Assembly (NCBI RefSeq): GCF_900112395.1
Contig: NZ_FOLN01000009.1
Coordinates: 1 to 64,000 of the forward strand
Reading direction: 5' to 3'
Source: Algibacter lectus
Lineage (GTDB): Bacteria; Bacteroidota; Bacteroidia; Flavobacteriales; Flavobacteriaceae
Length of the DNA stretch: 64,000 nt
The notes beneath the pieces were generated by a model that did not search any database, was not told the DNA's origin, and saw nothing but the letters and a program-made list of their open reading frames with translations. The first letter of the stretch is position 1, and every line of letters begins with the position of its first letter. Both the position numbers and the translations under genes were made by a program. This document shows, piece after piece, positions 53,792 to 61,723 of this stretch.

Positions 53792-55207
53792 TTAGTTATT
53801 GATCATTACTTTATTGATAGCATGTATTACACCATTTCCGGCTTGTACATCTACAGCTATAATCCCAATATCTGTAGCTCCAGATCCATCGGTAATATTA
53901 GCAATATTATTTCCTGTTCCAGGTAATGTAATGGTAATATCATCGCCTTCAATTGTAGTTGCTGTTGTATCACCAGGATTGTTTAACATGCTAGATGTTA
54001 CGTTTGCTTCTTTTATTACATGGTGTAATAATATTTGCGTTAACGGTCCTTCTTCTGGAACTGCAGCTAAAGCAGCAAAGGCATCATTTGTTGGTGCGAA
54101 AACCGTAAAGTTTGGATTTAAGTTATCAGAGTTTCCTGTTTCTGTTCTTGAAAGTACAGCTGCAAAATCTGTAGCAGGCGTTAAAGTTGTTAAAGCTTCT
54201 ACTAAAGTAGAGAACGTTGGGTCTGCAAGTGCAAAGGTTACCACAGTTGGTATATCGATAACCGTATCTACTGCGTGAATGATACCATTAGTTCCAATAA
54301 CATCTGCTTGTATTACACTAGATATTCCGTTAAACATAACGCCATTAGTTGTGTTGTAATATAAACTTAATGGACTTTCTCCAGGTCCAGTTGCTCCTGT
54401 GTTGGTATATCCAGCCTCTAGATCTACTAAAGCCGTCGAAGTTATAGACGAACCAATAATAACATGATTCAGTAATATTTGAGATAAGGCAGCAGTATCA
54501 ACGTCTCCTAGTGCTGTACCATCTAAAAAGGTGTTAAAAGCGGTATTAGTAGGTGCTAAAACTGTAAATGGTCCATCGCCACTAAGTACGTTAACTAAAT
54601 CACCATCAGCACTACCTAAAGCTGCTACTAAATTGGAGAAGTCTGAGTTTGCTACAGCAAGATCTACAATGCTTGGTAATCCTAAAACAGCATCTATAAT
54701 ATGTACTGTTCCATTAGATGCACTAACGTCTGCTGCTGTAACTGTTGCAACGTTGTTGAAAGTAACTCCATTAGTTGCATCAAAATAAATACTAATATTC
54801 TCATCTCCTGCTCCAGTAGCACTTCCCGAAGTATATCCAGATCCTAAAGAAACTAAATCACTAGCAGATACATCGGCCATGATTACATGGTTAAGCAGAA
54901 CTTGAGATAATACATCTGTTGGTACCTCTTCTAAAGAAGCAAATCCGTTATCAGATAAGAAAGTTGCAAAGGCATCATTAGTAGGTGCTAAAACTGTAAA
55001 TGGTCCGTCTCCACTTAATACGGTTGCTAAATCTCCATCAGCTCTAAGTAAGGCAGCTACTAATGAGCTTAAACTCGGAGTTTCTTGTGCCAATTCTACA
55101 ATGTTTGGTGTTGCGGCTGGTGTTTTAGTGCCATCGTCATCACTACTACATGATGTTGCTATTAATGATAGACTAAAAAGTGCGATAAAAAAGTGTTTCG
55201 TTTTCAT
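53792..55207 (-). CDS. Fasciclin (FAS1) domain lipoprotein, three repeats
   Basis: The 471-residue protein has a lipoprotein signal (LIATSC, Cys about 20) and three FAS1 domains (about 37-178, 183-328, 333-470). Each starts with an IVELA or IVDLA type stretch and has H1 (TVLAPTNDAF) and H2 (NGTVHIIDAVL or NGVIHAINKVM) motifs. FAS1 proteins mediate adhesion or bind surfaces and other proteins; a surface-lipoprotein role is likely. It is divergent from a CarH-like regulator, and three GTTAGACAAA-type sites overlap its promoter, so this regulator probably controls it. Confidence 0.93.
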   Translation of the reverse strand: MKTKHFFIALFSLSLIATSCSSDDDGTKTPAATPNIVELAQETPSLSSLVAALLRADGDLATVLSGDGPFTVLAPTNDAFATFLSDNGFASLEEVPTDVLSQVLLNHVIMADVSASDLVSLGSGYTSGSATGAGDENISIYFDATNGVTFNNVATVTAADVSASNGTVHIIDAVLGLPSIVDLAVANSDFSNLVAALGSADGDLVNVLSGDGPFTVLAPTNTAFNTFLDGTALGDVDTAALSQILLNHVIIGSSITSTALVDLEAGYTNTGATGPGESPLSLYYNTTNGVMFNGISSVIQADVIGTNGIIHAVDTVIDIPTVVTFALADPTFSTLVEALTTLTPATDFAAVLSRTETGNSDNLNPNFTVFAPTNDAFAALAAVPEEGPLTQILLHHVIKEANVTSSMLNNPGDTTATTIEGDDITITLPGTGNNIANITDGSGATDIGIIAVDVQAGNGVIHAINKVMINN

Positions 55208-55209
55208 AA

Positions 55210-55216
55210 TGTCTAA
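55210..55216 (-). promoter_or_regulatory. Half-site TGTCTAA in the fasciclin leader
   Basis: It is the inverted form of TTAGACA at 55234-55240, 17 bases away, and ends two bases before the fasciclin start codon; candidate regulator half-site. Confidence 0.4.
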
Positions 55217-55232
55217 TTTATTTTGTTTTTTT

Positions 55233-55242
55233 GTTAGACAAA
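55233..55242 (+). promoter_or_regulatory. Operator-like site 1, GTTAGACAAA
   Basis: It overlaps the fasciclin -7 box (the CAAA of the site is part of TATATTTG). It is repeated exactly at 55285-55294. Confidence 0.6.
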
Positions 55243-55269
55243 TATATGTAAAAATTTAATATTGTCAAA
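55239..55269 (-). promoter_or_regulatory. Promoter of the fasciclin gene
   Basis: On the minus strand TTTG (55266-55269) and TATATTTG (55239-55246) are exactly 19 bases apart, a consensus promoter; the leader is about 28 bases. Confidence 0.75.
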
Positions 55270-55270
55270 C
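55262..55270 (-). promoter_or_regulatory. Operator-like site 2, GTTTGACAA
   Basis: On the minus strand GTTTGACAA differs by one base from GTTAGACAA and covers the fasciclin -33 TTTG. Confidence 0.5.
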
Positions 55271-55284
55271 AATTTTGGTAAAAC

Positions 55285-55294
55285 GTTAGACAAA
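55285..55294 (+). promoter_or_regulatory. Operator-like site 3, GTTAGACAAA
   Basis: Identical to site 1, with starts 52 bases apart, or five helical turns. It lies upstream of both divergent promoters. Confidence 0.6.
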
Positions 55295-55332
55295 ATAGGT
55301 TTTTAATCGAAGTGTAATTATTATTTTTTGTT

Positions 55333-55340
55333 TAAGTTTG
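55333..55340 (+). promoter_or_regulatory. Candidate -7 box of the CarH-like gene
   Basis: TAAGTTTG fits TAnnTTTG and would give a leader of about 15 bases before ATG 55359; no clear -33 TTG. Confidence 0.4.
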
Positions 55341-55358
55341 TGTAGTAAATATTTAGAC

Positions 55359-56237
55359 ATGAGCAAGTATACAATGGCACAAATAGTGGCTTTAACTGGT
55401 ATTAAAGCACATACTTTGCGTAAGTGGGAGACTAGATATAATTTCTTGGATCCGGAACGTACAGATACTAATATTCGTTATTATTCTGATAATCAATTGA
55501 AGAAATTATTGAATATTGCTGTCCTGACCCGGAATGGTTACCGCATTTCTAAGATTGATAAAATGACGGATGATGAAATTCATAAAACCATTTCTGATGG
55601 AATTACTGAAGGAAATTATGAAGATGAAATTAGTGCTCTCGTTATTAGTATGCTCGATATGGATGAGGTTTCTTTTAATGACGTGCTAAGAACTCAAATA
55701 GTTAAAAAGGGTTTATTGGCAACAGTAACAGAATTAGTATATCCCTTTCTTAATCAAGTAGGAGTACTTTGGGGAATTAATAAAGTCATGCCAGCTCAAG
55801 AACATTTTATTTCGAATTTAATTAAGCGGAAAATGTTCGCTTCAATTGATGTTCTTGCTTATCCTCCAAAAGGTGCTCCAAGTATATTAATGTTTTTAAC
55901 TGAAGATGAATATCATGAAATAGCACTTTTACTTGCGTATTATATAGCCCGAGAAATGGGATGGAATGTATACTACTTAGGTCAAGATGTGCCTACGGAA
56001 AATATTAAACAAGTTATAAAAAAAGTAAAGCCAAACTTAATGCTGTCTATGTTTGTAACACCAACAGAGCAACCCGCTAAAGTAAAAGTTGAAGCGATAC
56101 TAGAGCAAGGAGATGTGCCTTTGCTTATTTCTGGTAATCCAACAAATTTGGAAGGTATTATGGATGATAAAAGAATTATCTATTTATCACATCCAAATGA
56201 TTTAATTAAGAATTTAAAGGTAATAAAACCTGCTTAA
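55359..56237 (+). CDS. CarH-like MerR-family regulator with cobalamin-binding domain
   Basis: From ATG 55359 the product is 292 residues; the open frame begins at a TTG seven codons earlier, less likely. The MerR domain (about 1-70) has YTMAQIVALTGIKAHTLRKWE and R-Y-Y-S. A four-helix B12 domain follows with W-x9-EH intact (LWGINKVMPAQEHF), as in the CarH photoreceptors where W and EH pack on adenosylcobalamin. The Rossmann part has EYHEIALLLAYY, close to the E-x-H-x-x-G B12 motif but with Ala for Gly, then NVYYLGQDVP. CarH-type proteins repress genes in the dark and release DNA in light. It faces the fasciclin gene across three repeated sites. No carotenoid genes follow. Confidence 0.9.
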   Translation: MSKYTMAQIVALTGIKAHTLRKWETRYNFLDPERTDTNIRYYSDNQLKKLLNIAVLTRNGYRISKIDKMTDDEIHKTISDGITEGNYEDEISALVISMLDMDEVSFNDVLRTQIVKKGLLATVTELVYPFLNQVGVLWGINKVMPAQEHFISNLIKRKMFASIDVLAYPPKGAPSILMFLTEDEYHEIALLLAYYIAREMGWNVYYLGQDVPTENIKQVIKKVKPNLMLSMFVTPTEQPAKVKVEAILEQGDVPLLISGNPTNLEGIMDDKRIIYLSHPNDLIKNLKVIKPA

Positions 56238-56282
56238 GTTTATAAGCAGGAGGAAGGGTTTCTCGTTTTTCTTAAAATGAAT

Positions 56283-57806
56283 TTAAGCATACGAAACATT
56301 TAATTCTAGAAGTTCATTGATGTAATCTCTAGTATTTGAAAGTCGTGGAACTTTATGTTGACCACCAAGTTTGTTATTTTGTTTAAGCCAATCGTGAAAT
56401 AAATTTTTTCTGGCTATGGTGATTTTTGGTTTATTTAAAGTAATACTATTATAACGCTTCGCTTCATAATCTGAATTTAAAGCTTTCAACGCATTGTCAA
56501 AAAGTTCATTAAAGTAATCGATATCTGTAGGCGGGGTTTTAAATTCTATAAGCCATTGGTGCGCACCTTTTTCTTTTCCTATCATAAAAATAGGGGCAGC
56601 GGTATAATCTACTATTTCGGCTTCAGTTTTGGCACACACATTTTTTAGAGCTTCTTCTGCATTTTCTATAATAAGCTCTTCACCAAAAACATTAATATGG
56701 TGTTTTGTGCGGCCAGAAACTTTTATTCTATAAGGACTTAAGGAAGTAAACCTAATGGTGTCGCCAATTTTGTATCGCCACAATCCGGCATTGGTTGTTA
56801 TTATAACGGCGTAATTTTTATGTAACTCAACTTCGCTTAACGGAATTGCCTTTTCTTCGGATGTGGCATAAATGTTCATAGGGATAAATTCATAGAAAAT
56901 GCCGTAATCTAACATTAGTAATAATTCATTCGAATCATTTCTATCCTGAATAGCGAAAAAACCTTCCGAAGCATTATAAATTTCATAATACTTAAAATCC
57001 TTTTGAGGTAATATTTTTTGGTATTGATCTTTATATGGCGTAAAACTCACTCCTCCGTGAAAATAGACTTCTAGGTTTGGCCAAACCTCGTGTAAACTAT
57101 GTTTTTCGGTAGTTTCTAGCACGTTATTTAAAAGTACAAGCATCCAGGACGGGACACCAGCTAAACTTGTTACTTTTTCATTTATAGTTTCGTTTACAAT
57201 GGCTTGCATTTTGTGTTCCCAATCGCTCATTAAAGAGACTTTGTTGCTAGGAGTACTGCTGTATTCGGCCCAAAATGGCATATTATCAATTAAAATTGCC
57301 GATAAATCTCCGAATACGGTGCCGTTTTGTCTAGAGAGTTCTTTACTTCCTCCTAAGCGTAAACTTTTGCCTGTAAATAATTGCGAATCTTCGTTGTTAT
57401 TTAAGTACATACAAAGCAAATCCTTACTCGCCGCATAGTGGCAATTTTCTAGAGATTGCTCGCTTACGGGTATAAATTTACTTTTAGCTCTGGTTGTGCC
57501 GCTAGATTTAGCAAACCATTTTATAGGTGTTGGCCAAAATAAATTATTCTCTCCATTACGCGATCGATCTATAATGTCCTGCCATCCGTCGTAATTTTTA
57601 ATTGGTACACGTTCGGAAAATGTTTTGTAATTTTTTATAGACCTAAAATCGTATTGTTTACCTAATTCAGTGTCTTTAGCCGTGTACAGTAGGCTTTGTA
57701 GTAATTCATTTTGAACTTCATTTGGGTATTTTAGGAACAATTCTATTTGATGAAATCGTTTTTTTAAAAACCAAGAAGCAATTGAATTTACTATAGGGAT
57801 TGGCAT
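56283..57806 (-). CDS. GH3 family acyl-adenylate synthetase-like protein
   Basis: The 507-residue protein belongs to the GH3 group of acid-amido synthetases (ANL fold). It has the adenylate-binding KWFAKSSGTTRAKSKFIP, FHGGVSFTPY, YNASEGFFAIQD and the C-terminal DTIRFTSLSPYRIKVSGRTK. Plant GH3 proteins link hormones to amino acids; bacterial ones are not characterised. It is common in Bacteroidota, so this is not recent plant transfer. It is divergent from the DUF2797 gene by 43 bases and convergent with the CarH-like gene. Start ATG at 57804-57806. Confidence 0.88.
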   Translation of the reverse strand: MPIPIVNSIASWFLKKRFHQIELFLKYPNEVQNELLQSLLYTAKDTELGKQYDFRSIKNYKTFSERVPIKNYDGWQDIIDRSRNGENNLFWPTPIKWFAKSSGTTRAKSKFIPVSEQSLENCHYAASKDLLCMYLNNNEDSQLFTGKSLRLGGSKELSRQNGTVFGDLSAILIDNMPFWAEYSSTPSNKVSLMSDWEHKMQAIVNETINEKVTSLAGVPSWMLVLLNNVLETTEKHSLHEVWPNLEVYFHGGVSFTPYKDQYQKILPQKDFKYYEIYNASEGFFAIQDRNDSNELLLMLDYGIFYEFIPMNIYATSEEKAIPLSEVELHKNYAVIITTNAGLWRYKIGDTIRFTSLSPYRIKVSGRTKHHINVFGEELIIENAEEALKNVCAKTEAEIVDYTAAPIFMIGKEKGAHQWLIEFKTPPTDIDYFNELFDNALKALNSDYEAKRYNSITLNKPKITIARKNLFHDWLKQNNKLGGQHKVPRLSNTRDYINELLELNVSYA

Positions 57807-57849
57807 AATTATTTTTATCTTTAATTTTTTAAAAATAAGACTTTTTTTT

Positions 57850-58641
57850 ATGACTTACCAAGGTGTTTTGACAAAAATGGAAACCGAATTTTCTAACCCG
57901 ATTCAGTATTATTTGGTTTTTGATTCTGATTTTATAAATATGAATCAATTACTAGGAAAAACGATATCTATTGAATTTGTAAAATATCAATGTTTAAACT
58001 GTGGATTAGACAAACCAATATTCCGCCAAGGCTATGATAAGCAATGTTTTTATAATACCGCACAAACTGGAGATTGGATTATGCGACCGGAATTAAGCAC
58101 AGCGCATTTGGGGCAAGAAGATCGCGATTTGGAATATGAAAAACGTGTGCAATTACAGCCACATATTGTTTATTTAGCGAACTCTAGTAATGTGAAAGTA
58201 GGGGTAACGCGAAAAACGCAAGTACCTACACGTTGGATCGACCAGGGGGCACACGAAGCATTGGAAATTGTAGAAGTGCCTAATAGGTATTTAGCGGGCG
58301 TTACAGAGGTTGCTTTAAAGTCTTATGTAGCAGATAAGACAAACTGGCGTAAAATGCTTAAAAACGATAATGAAGACGAGAATTTAATAGAATGGCGGGA
58401 TCGTTTAAAACAATACATTCCAGATGAAGCTGCTCAGTACTTTATTGAAAACAATACTGAAACTCATTTAGACTTCCCAGTAGATAAATATCCGCTTAAG
58501 CCTAAGAGTCTAAATATTAAAAAAGATTTAAAATATACAGGGAAGCTAGTTGGTATAAAAGGTCAATATCTCATTTTTGAAGATGAAACCGTGTTTAATA
58601 TAAGATCTAACGAAGGTATAGTAGTAAAAATATCCGTTTAA
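57850..58641 (+). CDS. DUF2797 family protein
   Basis: The 263-residue cytoplasmic protein has a zinc-like start (YQCLNCGLDKPI...CFYN), then a GIY-YIG-like region (HIVYLANSSNVKVGVTRKTQVPTRWIDQGA), which is a hallmark of DUF2797, and a C-terminal beta part. The family is of unknown function; the cysteine set and nuclease-like fold hint at a nucleic-acid role. It is divergent from GH3 and ends at a terminator shared with rpsU. Confidence 0.85.
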   Translation: MTYQGVLTKMETEFSNPIQYYLVFDSDFINMNQLLGKTISIEFVKYQCLNCGLDKPIFRQGYDKQCFYNTAQTGDWIMRPELSTAHLGQEDRDLEYEKRVQLQPHIVYLANSSNVKVGVTRKTQVPTRWIDQGAHEALEIVEVPNRYLAGVTEVALKSYVADKTNWRKMLKNDNEDENLIEWRDRLKQYIPDEAAQYFIENNTETHLDFPVDKYPLKPKSLNIKKDLKYTGKLVGIKGQYLIFEDETVFNIRSNEGIVVKISV

Positions 58642-58644
58642 TTA

Positions 58645-58681
58645 AAAAATCCCATTACGACATAATCGAATGGGATTTTTT
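58645..58681. terminator. Terminator between DUF2797 and rpsU
   Basis: AAAAATCCCATT pairs with AATGGGATTTTT across a 12-base loop; A and T runs on both sides permit action in both directions. Confidence 0.82.
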
Positions 58682-58704
58682 ATAAGCTTCAAACTAAGCA
58701 AAGA

Positions 58705-58899
58705 CTAAATTTCTTCTTGGTCTCTTAAGTTTTGAATGTAAGCTGCTTTCTTTACTTGACGACGTCTTTTTACAGATGGCTTAGTGAAAAACTGTCCTTC
58801 ACGTAAATTCTGCATCACTTTGATGTTACGGTGTTTTCTTTTGTAGCGTTTTAAGGCACGCTCTATATTTTCACCATCTTTTACAATAATCTTTAACAT
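58705..58899 (-). CDS. rpsU: 30S ribosomal protein S21
   Basis: The 64-residue basic protein matches S21: KIIVKDGENIERALKRYKRK and REGQFFTKPSVKRRRQVKKAA. It binds the small subunit near the 3' end of 16S rRNA and aids start-site choice; in Bacteroidota it is part of the setting in which Shine-Dalgarno use is low. It lies 37 bases after a sigma-factor gene on the same strand and is probably co-transcribed. Confidence 0.96.
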   Translation of the reverse strand: MLKIIVKDGENIERALKRYKRKHRNIKVMQNLREGQFFTKPSVKRRRQVKKAAYIQNLRDQEEI

Positions 58900-58936
58900 A
58901 GATACTCTTTTAATTAATTGATTTTAAGTTTTAGGC

Positions 58937-59800
58937 TTATCCTAAATACGTTTTTAATACTTTACTTTTTGAGGTTTGTCGTAATCTACGAATACCTTTT
59001 TCTTTTATTTGTCTTACACGTTCCCGTGTTAAACCAAAAGAGTCACCAATTTCTTGGAGGCTCATAGGTTGTTTTTTACTAATACCATAATAATGACGAA
59101 TAACCTCTGCTTCTTTTTCCGAAAGGGAATTTAAAGCACGGTTAACTTCTATATTCAAAGCGTCTTGCATTAAACCAGAATCTGGTCTAGGCGATTCGCT
59201 AGAATTCATTACATCATACAAGTTTGATGTTTCACCTTCTTGAAAAGGAGCATCCATAGAAACATGGCGCCCAGATATTTTCATAGACTGTTTAACATCG
59301 GTTAATGAAAGATCTAATTTGCTTGCAATTTCTTGCGCACTTGGTGGTCTTTCATTCTCTTGTTCTAAAAATGAATAGGCTTTATTAATTTTATTAATCG
59401 AGCCAATTTTGTTCAAAGGTAATCTAACTATTCGAGATTGTTCAGCTAAAGCTTGAAGAATTGCTTGACGAATCCACCAAACGGCATAAGAAATAAATTT
59501 AAATCCTCTGGTTTCGTCAAAGCGTTTCGCCGCTTTCACTAGGCCAGCATTGCCTTCGTTGATTAAATCGGGTAGAGTTAGCCCTTGATTTTGATATTGT
59601 TTTGAGACTGAAACTACGAACCTTAAATTAGCGGTTGTGAGTGTATCTAGAGCTTTTTGGTCGCCATTTTTAATTAATTGGGCTAGTTCGACCTCTTCTT
59701 CAGCAGTGATTAGTGGTATTTTACTAATGTCTTGAAGATATTTGTCTAGGGATTTTGACTCGCGGTTGGTAACTTGTTTCGTAATTTTTAATTGCCTCAT
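58937..59800 (-). CDS. RpoD-like sigma-70 factor, short form
   Basis: The 287-residue protein lacks the long region 1.1 and has region 1.2 ([20 protein letters not shown]), region 2 ([51 protein letters not shown]), region 3 and region 4 ([42 protein letters not shown]). Length equals that of the primary sigma factor of Flavobacteriia. Several residues ([18 protein letters not shown]) differ from the form I remember for the primary factor, so it may be a second, RpoD-like paralog rather than the housekeeping one. It lies just upstream of rpsU. Confidence 0.92.
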   Translation of the reverse strand: MRQLKITKQVTNRESKSLDKYLQDISKIPLITAEEEVELAQLIKNGDQKALDTLTTANLRFVVSVSKQYQNQGLTLPDLINEGNAGLVKAAKRFDETRGFKFISYAVWWIRQAILQALAEQSRIVRLPLNKIGSINKINKAYSFLEQENERPPSAQEIASKLDLSLTDVKQSMKISGRHVSMDAPFQEGETSNLYDVMNSSESPRPDSGLMQDALNIEVNRALNSLSEKEAEVIRHYYGISKKQPMSLQEIGDSFGLTRERVRQIKEKGIRRLRQTSKSKVLKTYLG

Positions 59801-59820
59801 GTAGTGTTTTTAAAGTTATA

Positions 59821-60159
59821 CTAAAGGATAATATAACTAATTTGACGAGAAAACCTAATTGTTAGAGGTTTATCTTTAATTATGATGAAAATTGTAAAGT
59901 TTTCATTTGTTTTAACTTCGCTGCTGCTCAAAATTATTACTAGCGGATCGGAAGTTAAATATGGATCAAAAGGAATCGTTACCCTAGAAACTATTTTATA
60001 ATTGGATAAATTTTGAGTTGAGATTATAGCTAAACCTTGAGCTTCAATGATTTTTTTAATTCTAATTAGTAAACCAGACGTGGTGTTATATTTACAGAAT
60101 GATATAAATTGAAAATCCCCAAGAGTTTCAAACTCTTGAGGATTTTTAACTTTAACCAT
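59821..60159 (-). CDS. Doubtful small ORF upstream of the sigma factor
   Basis: A 112-residue frame (ATG 60157-60159, last codons 20 bases before the sigma gene start) has no family I know. Its first codons are encoded by the terminator-like hairpin behind susD (60112-60146), which speaks against translation from that ATG, and it has no other Met. The rest is rich in I, L, S and T. If it is not real, 59801-60192 (392 bases) holds only the hairpin and the sigma leader, in which I see no consensus promoter. Confidence 0.25.
   Translation of the reverse strand: MVKVKNPQEFETLGDFQFISFCKYNTTSGLLIRIKKIIEAQGLAIISTQNLSNYKIVSRVTIPFDPYLTSDPLVIILSSSEVKTNENFTIFIIIKDKPLTIRFSRQISYIIL
60112..60146 (-). terminator. 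Terminator-like hairpin after susD
   Basis: CAAGAGTTT and AAACTCTTG pair around one base, extended by a GGATTTT/AAAATCC flank, with one mismatch. The tail on the minus strand has only a weak T run. It lies about 47 bases after the susD stop. Confidence 0.6.
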
Positions 60160-60192
60160 TATCGGTTATTTATAGCAATGTGCTATAGCTAA

Positions 60193-61707
60193 TTAGTTGA
60201 TAAATGGATTGTTTTGTACTTCTAATAAAGGAATTTCCAAAGTAAGACGATCGTCATTATAAGGAATTACTTCGCCTGCTAAGTATAAATGGTTAGTACC
60301 TCTTACAACATTCGCTTTGTTTCTTTTAAGAGCAAGTAAACTTTTTCCTTCGGCAAAAAACTCAATACGTGTTTGTAAGTATATTTCATCTATTAGTGCT
60401 TGTCCGGTTAAGGTGTCAACATAAGCATAGTCAGCTGCTGAGTCAAAACGTTCAGCTAAAATTTGCTTTAAACGAGTTTTAGCATCTTCTTCAGCTCCTA
60501 TTTTTGCATTCATTTCGGCAGATAACATGTATAATTCATCAATACGCATGTAGATGTAATCATCTTCAATAACTCTTTGACCACCTCTAACTCTTGCAGC
60601 ATTGTAAAACTTCTTGAAAGGAATTAATATATCTGAATCTTGTAATTGGTTTACCTCATCGTCAATATCTGCTTGAGTAGCAAATTGAATTTTACGTTGA
60701 TCTGTATCTTTAATTTGATCGTATAATCCTTGATCAATTGCTTTTTTATCACCTGCCCATTGGTAGCTATATGTGTAGATATCCATTTGGCCCCACCATG
60801 ATATCAAATCTAAGCCAGTATCTGTTGTGATATCTGCACCCCATAACCAACTTGGAGTTTCTACAGAGTTGAATCCTCCAATAGTTTCTGCCTTTGTTGT
60901 AATAGGAAGACCTGAATTTGCTATAACTTTTTCAGCTAAATCTCTAGCTAAAATATCTGTAGCGTTAGTATCCATAGATCCGTAAACATAAGCTAATAAT
61001 GTGTTTGCAACATCTTCATTAACTTCAAATAATTCAGCTCTGCTGTAACCTTCTAAAAGTGTTGCTGCTTGTTCTAAATCATCTATCATTTGTGCATAAA
61101 CCACTTGAGTTTCGCTTTGTTCTAAAGCATCTCCATCTGTGTTTATGTATAATGGCAATACTTTAGAAGTCGGATTGTATTCTGGGATATAAAGCTGAGT
61201 TAAGTAAAAGTACGCATACGCACGCATAGCTTTAGCTTGCCCCATTGTTGTTTTATTAGAGTCTGTAATAGTGGCATCGTTACCTCCTAATGCATCAATA
61301 ATTTTGTTTGCAGATCCAATAATTCTGTAGTAATATCTCCAAGCTGAATAATTTGCTCTTGTAAACGTGTTATCTACAGTAATTAATAATGGTGCAAAAT
61401 TGCTATATCTGTTATAGTTATTTGCTGTTAGAGCTAAATCTCCTGAAAGGAAATCTGAATAAATGTCATTACCTTTTTGCCCAAAATCGGCATGGTCAGT
61501 TGTTCCTCCAGTTCCCGTTGTGTACATAGAATTGAATAGACCACTAAGTGTACCGGCTAGTATGCCTGGGTATATTTCTCCAGTTTCACCAACATCCGAA
61601 ATGGAAACGTATTGTGTAGGAGTTTCTTCAAGAAAATCTTCTCCACAACTAAAGGTAAACGTAGCAACCGCTACTACCAAAAGTGATTTTATATATTGTG
61701 TTTTCAT
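60193..61707 (-). CDS. SusD/RagB family nutrient-binding outer-membrane lipoprotein
   Basis: The 504-residue protein has a lipoprotein signal (TFSC, Cys about 21) and the alpha-helical SusD fold with TPR-like helices: YYRIIGSANKIIDAL, AKAMRAYAYFYLTQLY, and the C-terminal YMRIDELYMLSAEMNAKIG and FFAEGKSLLALKR. SusD caps SusC and captures a sugar or other ligand at the surface. It starts 16 bases after the SusC stop. The ligand cannot be inferred, as no enzyme genes of the locus are in the window. Confidence 0.94.
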   Translation of the reverse strand: MKTQYIKSLLVVAVATFTFSCGEDFLEETPTQYVSISDVGETGEIYPGILAGTLSGLFNSMYTTGTGGTTDHADFGQKGNDIYSDFLSGDLALTANNYNRYSNFAPLLITVDNTFTRANYSAWRYYYRIIGSANKIIDALGGNDATITDSNKTTMGQAKAMRAYAYFYLTQLYIPEYNPTSKVLPLYINTDGDALEQSETQVVYAQMIDDLEQAATLLEGYSRAELFEVNEDVANTLLAYVYGSMDTNATDILARDLAEKVIANSGLPITTKAETIGGFNSVETPSWLWGADITTDTGLDLISWWGQMDIYTYSYQWAGDKKAIDQGLYDQIKDTDQRKIQFATQADIDDEVNQLQDSDILIPFKKFYNAARVRGGQRVIEDDYIYMRIDELYMLSAEMNAKIGAEEDAKTRLKQILAERFDSAADYAYVDTLTGQALIDEIYLQTRIEFFAEGKSLLALKRNKANVVRGTNHLYLAGEVIPYNDDRLTLEIPLLEVQNNPFIN

Positions 61708-61723
61708 ATTATTTTTTTTTAAA

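Noticed and set aside
56283-57806. Transfer of a GH3 gene from plants
   Set aside because: GH3-like proteins are frequent in Bacteroidota, and base composition is like the neighbours.
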